Source of the DNA: an uncultured Candidatus Melainabacteria bacterium
Lineage (GTDB): Bacteria; Cyanobacteriota; Vampirovibrionia; Gastranaerophilales; Gastranaerophilaceae
Length of the DNA: 19,419 nt
Assembly (NCBI GenBank): GCA_934757255.1
Contig: CAKVLL010000034.1
Location: 1 to 19,419 of the forward strand
Reading direction: 5' to 3'
The translations under genes and the position numbers were made by a program. Below are positions 6,393-13,548 of this stretch, in pieces (the stretch's first letter is position 1; every line of letters starts with the position of its first letter). Under the pieces are notes generated by a model. It saw nothing but the letters and a program-made list of their open reading frames with translations, searched no databases and was not told the DNA's origin.

Positions 6393-6531
6393 TAATGGTG
6401 CAAAAATTGCACCCTACTTTTATAAATTGAAAATGGATAATGGACAATTGAAAATTATTTAAAACAATTTTCCATTTTCCACTTTCAATTTTCCATTAAA
6501 AAAGGGTAGGGTGCAATTTTTTGCACCATTA
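6393..6531. repeat. Long imperfect inverted repeat (MITE-like or terminator-like foldback)
   Basis: The outer arms, about 29 and 34 bases, are near-identical inverted copies. Left 6393-6421 begins TAATGGTGCAAAAATTGCAC; right 6498-6531 ends TTTTTTGCACCATTA. Each arm contains its own palindrome (GGTGCAA...TTGCACC at 6397-6413 and 6510-6527). The inside (6425-6495) is built from ATTGAAAATGGA-type words on the left and their complements on the right, so almost the full 139 bases can fold back. The ends are TA...TA. No open frame is present. The element lies between the convergent truB and cyclase genes and could terminate both. A related palindrome is at 12605-12626. Confidence 0.8.
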
Positions 6532-6613
6532 TCTTTTATGCATTTGTCGTGTTGAATAAGAATTGTCAATACGACAATAAAATATTGAATATCATTCGCG
6601 CCGTGAGTGTTTT

Positions 6614-8599
6614 TTAGAAAACTTTTAGAACTTCGTATATATCCATTTTGTGCGCTTTACCTCTAATTTCTACATCGGAAATCTTTATGACTTCTATGTT
6701 GTTTTTAGTTTCTTCGTAGGTAGTTGAGCCTATAAGCATGTTTGTTTTATAAATCTTGTTGTAACTTTCCAGGCGACTTGCAAGGTTTACTGTATCGCCA
6801 ATTACTGTGTATTCCATTCTGTTTACAGAACCAATGTTACCAACAAAAACTTCACCCGTGTTAATGCCTATGCCGATGTCAATTTTTGGTTTGCCTTCTG
6901 ATGCCCATTTGCTTTGAAGTTCTTTTACTTTTAGTAACATCTCGTATCCGCATTTTACGGCATTTAGTGCATGATTTTTGTCTTGGATAGGTTCTCCAAA
7001 AATCGCCATAACAGCGTCACCGATAAATTTATTAATAATTCCGTTATGCTTTGCAACAATCGGTTCCATCTCTGTAAAATATTCATTCAAAATTTCAGAA
7101 ACTTGTTCAGCAGACATTGTTTCCGATAGAGAAGTAAATCCTCTTATATCAGAAAATAGAACAGTCACAGTTGCTTTTTTGCCGCCTAAACCGAGGTTAT
7201 CAATATTCATTACAATTCGTTTCATAACATCTTGTGACATGTATTTGCCCATTGCTGATTTTACTTTTTCTTTGCTCTGATTTTCGATTATAGATTTATG
7301 GATATATGCGATAATCATTGTAACTATAAACATTACAATCGGAGTTATTACATTAATTACAATTCCAAAATAAAAACAAGTCGCAGCAATTATTAAGTAA
7401 GCAAAAAGTAAGCTAAATGTTAAGGCGATTGAGTTAAATAAATCATAAATTCTGATAGTTATATAGACGAAAAGCATTCCCAAAAATATAATCAAGAAGT
7501 TTACAGAATTAGGAGTAACTTTTAAAAAATCATTATGCATAATATTGTCAATCACTGTTGCTTGAATATCAACACCAGGGTGATTGGCTAATATTGGGGT
7601 ATTTTTATTATCATTCAATCCCACACTTGTTGGTACATTCGCACCTATGATTACAATTTTATCCTTAAATACTTCAGGTTTAATTAGAGGTTTTTTGCCC
7701 GCTAGGATTGCATCGTACGAATCCATTATATCTACAGCAGAATACATATTATGAGAATAGCCTGATTTTTGCTTATAAAATTTTATTGGTGCAAAAGACT
7801 GGAATTGTGTAGTTTTTTGTCTTATTTGTCGATTTAGTGTTGGAATTTTTATCCAATTATCATATACAATAATTTCAGGATTATCATTTGCTAATAGAAA
7901 AGCTTGCATTGCAATAGAAGGGCAAAATATACCTTTATAGTTTAAAATATATTCGTAAGTTCTAAAAATTTCATCTCTAAAGTATATGCTGAAACGGTTA
8001 ACTCCATTTATAAAACCAGATATAATTGTTACTGAACCAACATTTTTCAATGAGTCAAAGTACGGTTTAGGAAATGGTAATAAGCTTGAATATAAATAAG
8101 CTTGTGTTTGCATTTTATTTTCTGCATTTAGCGCAAATTTTTGAACAAAGGCGTTATCGTACATTTCACCAAACTTTTCGTCATCCCAGTTTTTAATTTG
8201 TGGAATAAATCCTTCTACTAAGTTATTAAATTTGCTTAGAGTTGAGAAAAATTGTTTATCGGCTTCCGGATACTCTTTGTCTAAACTCGCGATATTTGCA
8301 TCATGAACAAGAACTTTTTCATCTGCATAATCTAAGAAGTAATTAAATAATTTGCAATATAAATCTCTTCTCCAAGGCCAACGATATTTTTGATCACTTT
8401 TTGTATCTACTACAACCAATACGACATCGTCGCTGCCATAAGTTTGTTTATGGGTATCAAAAGGCAAACGTTCGGTTAAAACGTGCTTTGTCATAAAATC
8501 ATAGGCCTTCGGCTCTACAAACGTATATGTTATAAAATATACAAAAATTAAAAAAAGTAAAACAATAATACTTGAAAATGCAAATTTAATCTTATTCAT
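6614..8599 (-). CDS. CHASE2-domain class III adenylate cyclase
   Basis: The 661-aa membrane protein makes a cyclic nucleotide in response to an extracytoplasmic signal. Order: one N-terminal transmembrane helix (about 7-28), an extracytoplasmic CHASE2 sensor domain (about 30-355), three close-packed transmembrane helices (about 364-384, 389-411, 413-434), a linker helix, then the class III cyclase domain (about 475-655). Catalytic residues are intact: metal-binding D484 (FSDIRGFTSLSE) and D528 (GDAVMAIFGEP), purine-specifying K524 and D602 (pointing to ATP, hence cAMP), and transition-state N605 and R609 (VNLASRLE). No Shine-Dalgarno sequence precedes the ATG, and the promoter position implies a leaderless mRNA. 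It stands alone between the inverted repeat and the divergent toxin-antitoxin locus. The sensed signal is unknown. Confidence 0.95.
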   Translation of the reverse strand: MNKIKFAFSSIIVLLFLIFVYFITYTFVEPKAYDFMTKHVLTERLPFDTHKQTYGSDDVVLVVVDTKSDQKYRWPWRRDLYCKLFNYFLDYADEKVLVHDANIASLDKEYPEADKQFFSTLSKFNNLVEGFIPQIKNWDDEKFGEMYDNAFVQKFALNAENKMQTQAYLYSSLLPFPKPYFDSLKNVGSVTIISGFINGVNRFSIYFRDEIFRTYEYILNYKGIFCPSIAMQAFLLANDNPEIIVYDNWIKIPTLNRQIRQKTTQFQSFAPIKFYKQKSGYSHNMYSAVDIMDSYDAILAGKKPLIKPEVFKDKIVIIGANVPTSVGLNDNKNTPILANHPGVDIQATVIDNIMHNDFLKVTPNSVNFLIIFLGMLFVYITIRIYDLFNSIALTFSLLFAYLIIAATCFYFGIVINVITPIVMFIVTMIIAYIHKSIIENQSKEKVKSAMGKYMSQDVMKRIVMNIDNLGLGGKKATVTVLFSDIRGFTSLSETMSAEQVSEILNEYFTEMEPIVAKHNGIINKFIGDAVMAIFGEPIQDKNHALNAVKCGYEMLLKVKELQSKWASEGKPKIDIGIGINTGEVFVGNIGSVNRMEYTVIGDTVNLASRLESYNKIYKTNMLIGSTTYEETKNNIEVIKISDVEIRGKAHKMDIYEVLKVF

Positions 8600-8605
8600 A
8601 ATCTA

Positions 8606-8634
8606 ATGATAGAGGAATTTTGAGCAAAGTGCAA
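8606..8634 (-). promoter_or_regulatory. Promoter of the cyclase gene, implying a leaderless transcript
   Basis: The minus strand has TTGCAC (8629-8634), a 17-base spacer and TATCAT (8606-8611). Only six bases separate the -10 box from the ATG at 8599, which puts the expected transcription start on the A of the start codon. Confidence 0.55.
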
Positions 8635-8646
8635 CTATTTACCATC

Positions 8647-8675
8647 TTGACATTTTTGTCGGTTTGCCATACAAT
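8647..8675 (+). promoter_or_regulatory. Sigma70 promoter of the toxin-antitoxin locus
   Basis: A perfect TTGACA (8647-8652), a 17-base spacer and TACAAT (8670-8675) give a strong promoter. The start would be near 8682, about 7 bases before the toxin ATG, which has no clear ribosome site. Confidence 0.7.
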
Positions 8676-8688
8676 ATAAATAAGTAAG

Positions 8689-9039
8689 ATGAAAAATATT
8701 GAATACTATTACACAATAGACGGGAAATGTCCTTATTTAAATTGGTTTAATGATTTGGACAATACATTCAAAGTCTGAATACAAAAGCGTTTAAAAAAAT
8801 TGTATAACGAAGGACATTATGGCGACCACCATACATTGCAAAACTCTGAGTTATCAGAATTACGTTTTGATTTTGGAAAAGGTTATAGGATTTATTATTA
8901 TGACCTTGATGACATTTTAATTCTTTTTGTTGCAGGAAGCGATAAAAAAGAGCAAAAAAAGTTAGTACAACAGGCAAATGTGTATTTTGCAGATTATTGT
9001 GAAAGGACTAATTATGAGCTTAACCAAAAAACAAATTGA
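8689..9039 (+). pseudogene. HigB/RelE-superfamily (Gp49-like) toxin, interrupted by an in-frame TGA
   Basis: Read through from ATG 8689, the frame gives a typical 'phage-derived Gp49-like/addiction module killer' toxin of the RelE/ParE superfamily (mRNA-interfering ribonuclease). It begins MKNIEYYYTIDGKCPYLNWF and continues with ELRFDFGKGYRIYYYDLDD and LILFVAGSDKKEQKKLVQQA. Codon 30 is TGA (8776-8778), in KV-stop-IQKRLKKL, where family members usually have a basic residue. A CGA to TGA change would explain it. Everything after the stop is intact and in frame. No other gene here uses TGA as a sense codon, so recoding is unlikely. A shorter product could start at ATG 8800 (79 aa) but would lack the first strand and helix. 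The antitoxin gene overlaps its 3' end by 26 bases. Confidence 0.8.
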
Positions 9040-9358
9040 ATATCATAAAAATGCGCCAAAATTTGAAGACCATTTTGCAGAATGCTTTAAAGATAAAGCA
9101 TACACACAGACTTGGCTTGAAGATTCACTTAATGAATTTTTAAATAATGGTGATGTAGAAGAATTTATAAACTGTTTGTTGGATGTTGTAAAACATAGTG
9201 AACGTGGAACTATAACACGAATTGCCAACAATGCGGGAATAAACAGAGCTAATTTATATGACATTATGAATGGCAAAGTAACTCCACGCATTGATACAGT
9301 ATTTAAACTTATTAAAGGTTTAGGTTATAAATACGATATTAAATTGGAATCAGCTTAA
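9014..9358 (+). CDS. HigA-like antitoxin with XRE-type helix-turn-helix
   Basis: The protein (114 aa from ATG 9014) matches the 'putative addiction module antidote' type that neutralises Gp49/HigB toxins and usually represses its own operon. The N-terminal part (MSLTKKQIEYHKNAPKFEDH) is family-like. The C-terminal half, about residues 55-114, holds an XRE helix-turn-helix: GTITRIANNAGINRANLYDI followed by TPRIDTVFKLIKGLGY. The frame is open further upstream to 8978, but ATG 9014 is preferred because it has AAAGGA 7 bases upstream and starts at the family N-terminus. It overlaps the toxin frame, the usual toxin-first layout. The antitoxin is intact although its toxin is broken. Confidence 0.82.
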   Translation: MSLTKKQIEYHKNAPKFEDHFAECFKDKAYTQTWLEDSLNEFLNNGDVEEFINCLLDVVKHSERGTITRIANNAGINRANLYDIMNGKVTPRIDTVFKLIKGLGYKYDIKLESA

Positions 9359-9381
9359 GTAAATCGCGTTCAACCTACAAG

Positions 9382-10017
9382 CTATATTTGTTTTACAATT
9401 TCATTCGCTAAATCTTGCGGGGAAAGTCGCACACAACAATCTGAGTATTTTTTCATAAATATTTCGTCTATTTTTTGAAATATATACTCTGCATTTTTAA
9501 TACTTTTATCTTCCTTGAGAATCCTTGCAAATATATTTATTAATTGAGTTGTCGTAAAAGTACAAGCAACATTCCATATTAACCAAGCATTTTTTTCTTG
9601 AACTTTTGACAAGATTTTTTCTATAAATTCACTTGTAAAAATTTCATCCAAATAATTCTTATAAATTTCTTCTAACAAATTATGAATATCTTTTATTACA
9701 TTTTCCTTATTCGGAATTAAGAATTCTTCTTTAATTTTCTTTCCTTGTATGAAAATAGTAATTTGATTTTCTTGGAAGGAAGAATTGTCTATAACACGTA
9801 CCAGTGGGAATATAAAACCGCTATTTTCGGCGATACATTCTCTAAAAGAACTTATTTCTTCACAAATATCCGCACCAAACTCTGCAATATCGCTACCGAT
9901 TTCAAATCTTATAGTATCAATAGAAAATGTATTTTTAAATAATTCTTCTACTTTGTCTTCTATTGGTTTTTGAGGCGCTTCTTTTTTATGAAATATTTTT
10001 TTCAAATAGTTTAGCAT
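9382..10017 (-). CDS. Stand-alone protein resembling the FlhA (FHIPEP) cytosolic domain
   Basis: The 211-aa soluble protein has no membrane segment or signal peptide. By eye, residues 34-100 follow the start of the FlhA/FHIPEP cytosolic domain. They show a TIRFEIG motif, a helix with I-x-x-x-R spacing, then SGFIFPLVRVIDN (66-78), a short loop and QITIFIQGKKIKEEF (85-99). FlhA family members have LEIGYGL, GFVVPPIRIRDN and YRIKIKGVEVARGE at the matching places. Residues 105-190 are helical and include KSIKNAEYIFQKI, like the SIRDLxTILE helix of FlhA. FlhA and SctV form the export gate of flagella and type III secretion, but need eight N-terminal transmembrane helices that are missing here. No other export or flagellar gene is in the window. 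The function is unknown. There is no Shine-Dalgarno sequence. The domain call rests on pattern matching only. Confidence 0.6.
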   Translation of the reverse strand: MLNYLKKIFHKKEAPQKPIEDKVEELFKNTFSIDTIRFEIGSDIAEFGADICEEISSFRECIAENSGFIFPLVRVIDNSSFQENQITIFIQGKKIKEEFLIPNKENVIKDIHNLLEEIYKNYLDEIFTSEFIEKILSKVQEKNAWLIWNVACTFTTTQLINIFARILKEDKSIKNAEYIFQKIDEIFMKKYSDCCVRLSPQDLANEIVKQI

Positions 10018-10036
10018 AACTATTTTTTAATTTTAA

Positions 10037-10064
10037 TTTATAAAATGTCAAATAAAAACATCAA
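10037..10064 (-). promoter_or_regulatory. Possible promoter of the FlhA-like gene
   Basis: The minus strand has TTGATG (10059-10064), a 16-base spacer and TATAAA (10037-10042), about 20 bases before the ATG. The region is very AT-rich, so chance matches are likely. Confidence 0.35.
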
Positions 10065-10095
10065 ACAAAGATAAAAGACTCCATTTTAATTATTA

Positions 10096-10104
10096 TGCTA
10101 TAAT
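10096..10104 (+). promoter_or_regulatory. Extended -10 promoter of the aldolase-kinase-csaB operon
   Basis: TGCTATAAT contains a perfect -10 box (10099-10104) with an extended TG element. The -35 position is poor. Transcription would begin near 10111, directly at the ribosome site AAAGAGG (10111-10117) of the aldolase gene. Confidence 0.65.
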
Positions 10105-10125
10105 GTATCCAAAGAGGATATATAA

Positions 10126-10755
10126 ATGAGTGAAAATTATATACAAATGATTGGTCAGGATAAGATTTATCCGATTATCAGATGCAAAGAAGCTGGTCAA
10201 ACAATAGAAATAGCAAAAGCTTTAGTAGAAGGTGGAATAAGAGTTTTAGAAATCAATGTTGAAAACCCTTCAATTTATGAAGCTGTGCAAGAAGTTTCAA
10301 AATTCGCAAATGTTTGTGCAGGAGGTATAATTACTTCAATGCAGGCAGATGCTGCATTTGAATGTGGTGCTAAATTTTTTTCTTCACCAATTTTCCAAAT
10401 GAATATGGTTAAAATTTCTAAAAACAAACAAGTACCATTTATTGCAGGTGCTTCTACAGCCAATGAGGCATACAATGCTTGGAAATCAAGAATTCCTTTG
10501 ATTAAATTATTTCCAACAGACGCGATGGGCGGTGTTCAATATATAGAAGATATTTTAAGACAAATGCCATTCTTGAACTTAATGCCAATGGGAAATATCA
10601 AATTGGGCGACGCTGTAACTTATATTAAAGCCGGCGCGACAGCTGTTGGTATCGGTCGAGATTTCTACAATGGATTTACTCCGAAAGAAATCACAAATCG
10701 CACAAGAGAAATTTTACTCGAAATAAAGGATTATACTAAATGGAGCCAAAAGTAG
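10126..10755 (+). CDS. eda: KDPG/KHG-type aldolase (2-keto-3-deoxy-6-phosphogluconate aldolase family)
   Basis: The 209-aa protein is a class I TIM-barrel aldolase of the Eda family, which cleaves KDPG to pyruvate and glyceraldehyde-3-phosphate in the Entner-Doudoroff and hexuronate routes. The fold is clear: YPIIRCKEAGQTIEIAKALV at the N-terminus, RVLEINVENP with the catalytic Glu42, GAKFFSSP, the Schiff-base Lys127 in LIKLFPTDAMGG, and the phosphate-site loop ATAVGIG. Three sites differ from E. coli Eda. The LRT motif with the substrate Arg is VEN here, GAGTV is CAGGI, and PTGGI is PMGNI. Substrate preference may therefore have shifted. It is the first gene of an overlapping operon, and the sugar kinase starts inside its last codons. 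The pairing with a PfkB kinase fits a KDG-to-KDPG-to-pyruvate route. Confidence 0.85.
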   Translation: MSENYIQMIGQDKIYPIIRCKEAGQTIEIAKALVEGGIRVLEINVENPSIYEAVQEVSKFANVCAGGIITSMQADAAFECGAKFFSSPIFQMNMVKISKNKQVPFIAGASTANEAYNAWKSRIPLIKLFPTDAMGGVQYIEDILRQMPFLNLMPMGNIKLGDAVTYIKAGATAVGIGRDFYNGFTPKEITNRTREILLEIKDYTKWSQK

Positions 10756-11669
10756 ACATCGCAATCATAGGCGAATGCTTAATCGAGCTTTCTTCAAACG
10801 GAACGCTCGCTGACACTTCAACGCTTAACAAATATTTTGGCGGTGATACCGTAACTACTGCGGTTGCAATCGCAAGATTGGGCGGTAAAGTCACATATGT
10901 AACCAAAGTCGGTAACGACGGCTTTAGCGAATTTATTCTTTCAAGCCTAAATAAAGAAAATATTGACACTTCTTTAATTACTTCAAACGAAGAGCAAAAC
11001 GGCATGTACATTGTTTCTCGTACACCTGAGAAAAAAGAACTTTTATATTACAAGAGAAAAACTGCTGCAACAAAATTATCAATTGATGACTTGAATGAAG
11101 ATTGTATAAAGCAATTAAAACTAGTGTATTCAACAGGCGTTGTTCAATCGCTCTCTGCAAGTTCAAGAGAACTTGTACACAGCGCATTTAAACTCGCAAA
11201 AGAAAACGACGTAATGACCGCGTATGATCCAAATTATACATCTTGTTTCATGAATTCTACCGATACAAAAGAGTATTTTGAAGAAATTGTGGATTACACT
11301 GATATCATATTTTTGAGTCTTAAAAATGACGCAGAAAGACTTTATGAAGTTGAATCAATTGACAAAGTTATGAATTATTTTTGGGATAAAGGCGTTAAAA
11401 TAGTTGTTGTAAAATCTCATATCGATAACGGCTATTATACAGGCTACAAGGGTGATATTAGTTTTACGGAATTTTATAACACATCTAAGGCAATTGATAC
11501 GACAGCGTCAGGCGATGTATTTAACGGTGGATTTTTATACGCAATTACAAACGGTTATGCGCCTTCTGAAGCTACAAAATTTGCATCTGTTGTTTCAGGT
11601 TTGCAAACACAAAATTTTGGTGCGATTCAATCAATTCCATACTTAAAAAATGTTTTGGAGAATGTTTAA
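10740..11669 (+). CDS. PfkB-family sugar kinase, probably 2-keto-3-deoxygluconate kinase-like
   Basis: The 309-aa protein is a ribokinase/PfkB-fold kinase. It has the N-terminal GGD motif in NKYFGGDTVTTAVAIARLGG (30-49) and the C-terminal signature DTTASGDVFNGGFLYA (253-268) with catalytic base Asp259. The family form is DTxGAGD; here it is ASGD, a mild change that keeps Gly-Asp. The early Asn of GGxxxNxA is replaced by Thr. The ATG overlaps the aldolase gene by 16 bases, with AAAGGA upstream. Because its neighbour is a KDPG-aldolase-type enzyme, phosphorylation of 2-keto-3-deoxygluconate is the likeliest reaction (kdgK role). Fructokinase or another PfkB substrate cannot be excluded from sequence alone. 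Confidence 0.87.
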   Translation: MEPKVDIAIIGECLIELSSNGTLADTSTLNKYFGGDTVTTAVAIARLGGKVTYVTKVGNDGFSEFILSSLNKENIDTSLITSNEEQNGMYIVSRTPEKKELLYYKRKTAATKLSIDDLNEDCIKQLKLVYSTGVVQSLSASSRELVHSAFKLAKENDVMTAYDPNYTSCFMNSTDTKEYFEEIVDYTDIIFLSLKNDAERLYEVESIDKVMNYFWDKGVKIVVVKSHIDNGYYTGYKGDISFTEFYNTSKAIDTTASGDVFNGGFLYAITNGYAPSEATKFASVVSGLQTQNFGAIQSIPYLKNVLENV

Positions 11670-12598
11670 TGACAAAATACGTTGTTTCGGGATATATCGG
11701 CTTCGATAATTTCGGAGATGAAGCAATAGCGCATGTTTTAGTTGATAAACTAAAATCAAAAGGTGCTGAAAAAATTACTTTGATTTCTTCTAACCCTGAT
11801 AAAACCGCTCAATTATATAACGTAAATTCTGTACCGATGTTAAAATTTGTTAATGCAATAAAAGACGCCGATGTTTTAGTATCAGGAGGCGGAAGTCTTT
11901 TACAGGATGTAACAAGTTTTAAAAGTCTTTTATATTATCTTGGAGTAATTTATTGCGCTTTATTCTTTGGCAAAAAAGTTGAAATTTTTAGACAAGGAAT
12001 TGGTCCGATTCATTCTAAATTCGGACAATTTTTGACAAAAATTGCATTAAAACATGCGTCAAAAATATCGGTGCGCGATAAAAAATCACAAGAACTTTTA
12101 AAAAGTTGGAATATTGATGCCGAATTAAAGCCAGATCCGATTTTTGATTTGGATTTACCTAAAAAAAACAAAAAAGGCGTAGTTGGAATTCAGCTAAGAA
12201 GTTATCCTACGCTGAATGAAAGCTTTTTAAATGCTTTGGCTGAAGAAATCGTAAAAAGATTTTCTGACAAAAAAATTGAAGTTCTGTCTTTTCAAGACAG
12301 CATTGATTTAGCGATTTGCGAAAAATTTGCACGAATTTTGTACAAAAAAGGCTTAGAAAATGTTGAAGTTGTAAAAGGACTTTCCGTAAACGAAGTTTTT
12401 GCCAAAATTTCAGACTTAGAATTTTTAATTGGCATGCGTTTTCATGCTAACGTTGTTGCAATAAAATCCGGTGTTAAAGCACTTGCTATAAATTATGATA
12501 TAAAAGTTAAAAAACTAGCTGATGAATATAATTTACCGCTAATTGAACTTACGCAGAAAGATTTGTCAAAAGAGTTTGACAAATTATGCCAAGTATAA
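11669..12598 (+). CDS. csaB: Polysaccharide pyruvyl transferase, CsaB-like
   Basis: The 309-aa protein belongs to the polysaccharide pyruvyl transferase family. It most resembles CsaB, which adds a ketal pyruvate to a cell-wall-linked polysaccharide so that SLH-domain surface proteins can bind; cyanobacteria carry a CsaB form as well. Visible motifs are SGYIGFDNFGDEAI (7-20), VSGGGSLLQDVTS (71-83), IFRQGIGPI (106-114), the SVRDKKS motif and IGMRFHANVVAI (254-265). Length is normal for CsaB. Its ATG shares one base with the stop of the kinase gene, so it is translationally coupled to the sugar genes. A link to cell-envelope glycan rather than sugar catabolism is likely, and the reason for the coupling is unclear. 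Confidence 0.88.
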   Translation: MTKYVVSGYIGFDNFGDEAIAHVLVDKLKSKGAEKITLISSNPDKTAQLYNVNSVPMLKFVNAIKDADVLVSGGGSLLQDVTSFKSLLYYLGVIYCALFFGKKVEIFRQGIGPIHSKFGQFLTKIALKHASKISVRDKKSQELLKSWNIDAELKPDPIFDLDLPKKNKKGVVGIQLRSYPTLNESFLNALAEEIVKRFSDKKIEVLSFQDSIDLAICEKFARILYKKGLENVEVVKGLSVNEVFAKISDLEFLIGMRFHANVVAIKSGVKALAINYDIKVKKLADEYNLPLIELTQKDLSKEFDKLCQV

Positions 12599-12604
12599 AA
12601 GTTG

Positions 12605-12626
12605 ATGGTGCAAAAAATTGCACCAT
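12605..12626. repeat. Palindrome related to the arms of the inverted repeat at 6393-6531
   Basis: ATGGTGCAA and TTGCACCAT flank four A bases, a perfect 9-bp stem. The same GGTGCAA...TTGCACC core occurs in each arm of the larger element, and the flanking CCATTA is also shared with its right end. It lies between convergent genes just after the csaB stop and could act as a terminator, although no T tract follows it on the plus strand. The rest of 12627-12765 shows no recognisable feature. Confidence 0.75.
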
Positions 12627-12765
12627 TAACAATTCATTTGTGGAAATATAATAGGTAGAACAACTTACGCTTTTCCCATTCTATATCCTTATAGCTATAA
12701 TTCTTTAAGTGGAAAATTGTTTCAAAGTTTTTATTGGGCAAGTACGCCTAACCGACAGTTTTAAA

Positions 12766-13548
12766 TTACACAGTTTTTATTTCTTTATACAAATCTACAG
12801 ATGCCTGAGGTAAAACTTCTCTTTGATATCTGCTAAATGCTTGTTCTTTAGCTTTACTGATATCTTTTAAATTTCCAAGCATAGGAACGATGTCGTAATC
12901 GTATAAATCTTCAACACAATTTACGATATCCTTATTTTGTTCAATTGAACGATGAGGACTTTGACCGCAAGGCATTTCTTTGCACCCCATGCTTTCATAG
13001 AATTTTTTTGCGTAAGAAAGTTCTGGAATTTCGGACTGTATAAAAAGTTTTTTAAAACCATCTTTTTTTACGGTGTCTATATATTCACTTAACATAATTT
13101 TTCCAACACCTTTTCTCGGATGTTTTGAATCAGAATCCCAAGCAGCACACCAGTTTAATTCGGTTTCTTTATCTCGCGCAAATTTTCTACTTGAATGCTT
13201 GATGGATTTTTGCGCAGTTTTCTTTGGCATTCCACCAACCAAAACTCCGCAAATATCATTGTTAGAAACAGCTAAAAACATACGAGTTTTTTCTCTTAAC
13301 TTTGCAGGCATTTCTAACATTTCTTTTATAATTTTAAATGAAGTATCAATAATCAAACGCTTGTCTGTTACAGTTTCAATCTCTTTTTTATCCATGTAAC
13401 TGTCAATATTTTGTGAGAAATTTTTAATAAAAGACAAGTCTTTTTTCTCTAATTCTAACAATTTTACGGTTTCGCCATTGGCAAGTTTGTACAAAGCACG
13501 TTGCTTTGCGCAAAAATTTGGATTTGTCAAATTGATACTGTTATTCAT
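12766..13548 (-). CDS. GNAT-family N-acetyltransferase with N-terminal NPNFCAK motif
   Basis: From ATG 13548 the protein has 260 aa. Residues about 90-200 form a GNAT (acetyl-CoA-dependent acetyltransferase) fold. FLAVSNNDICGVLVGG makes the central strands, NWCAAW leads into the acetyl-CoA loop HPRKGVGKIMLSEYID (motif A, RxGxG type), and SYAKKFYESMGC is the typical C-terminal helix. The substrate is unknown. Two upstream in-frame ATGs at 13572 and 13575 would add 8 or 9 residues. The start at 13548 is preferred because AGAAGGA lies about 9 bases upstream and the upstream ATGs have no ribosome site. The new N-terminus, MNNSINLTNPNFCAKQRALY, has a short N-F-x-A-K motif also hinted at in the ATPase. 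Confidence 0.75.
   Translation of the reverse strand: MNNSINLTNPNFCAKQRALYKLANGETVKLLELEKKDLSFIKNFSQNIDSYMDKKEIETVTDKRLIIDTSFKIIKEMLEMPAKLREKTRMFLAVSNNDICGVLVGGMPKKTAQKSIKHSSRKFARDKETELNWCAAWDSDSKHPRKGVGKIMLSEYIDTVKKDGFKKLFIQSEIPELSYAKKFYESMGCKEMPCGQSPHRSIEQNKDIVNCVEDLYDYDIVPMLGNLKDISKAKEQAFSRYQREVLPQASVDLYKEIKTV

Noticed and set aside
6393..6531. CRISPR array
   Set aside because: The repeats are inverted and contiguous, without regular spacers or neighbouring cas genes.
8776..8778. TGA read as a sense codon (recoded genetic code) in the toxin gene
   Set aside because: No other gene in the window contains an in-frame TGA, so a nonsense mutation is simpler.
9745..9973. Two overlapping plus-strand frames opposite the FlhA-like gene
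   Set aside because: They lack ribosome sites and promoter support, and the minus-strand protein shows a coherent domain pattern.
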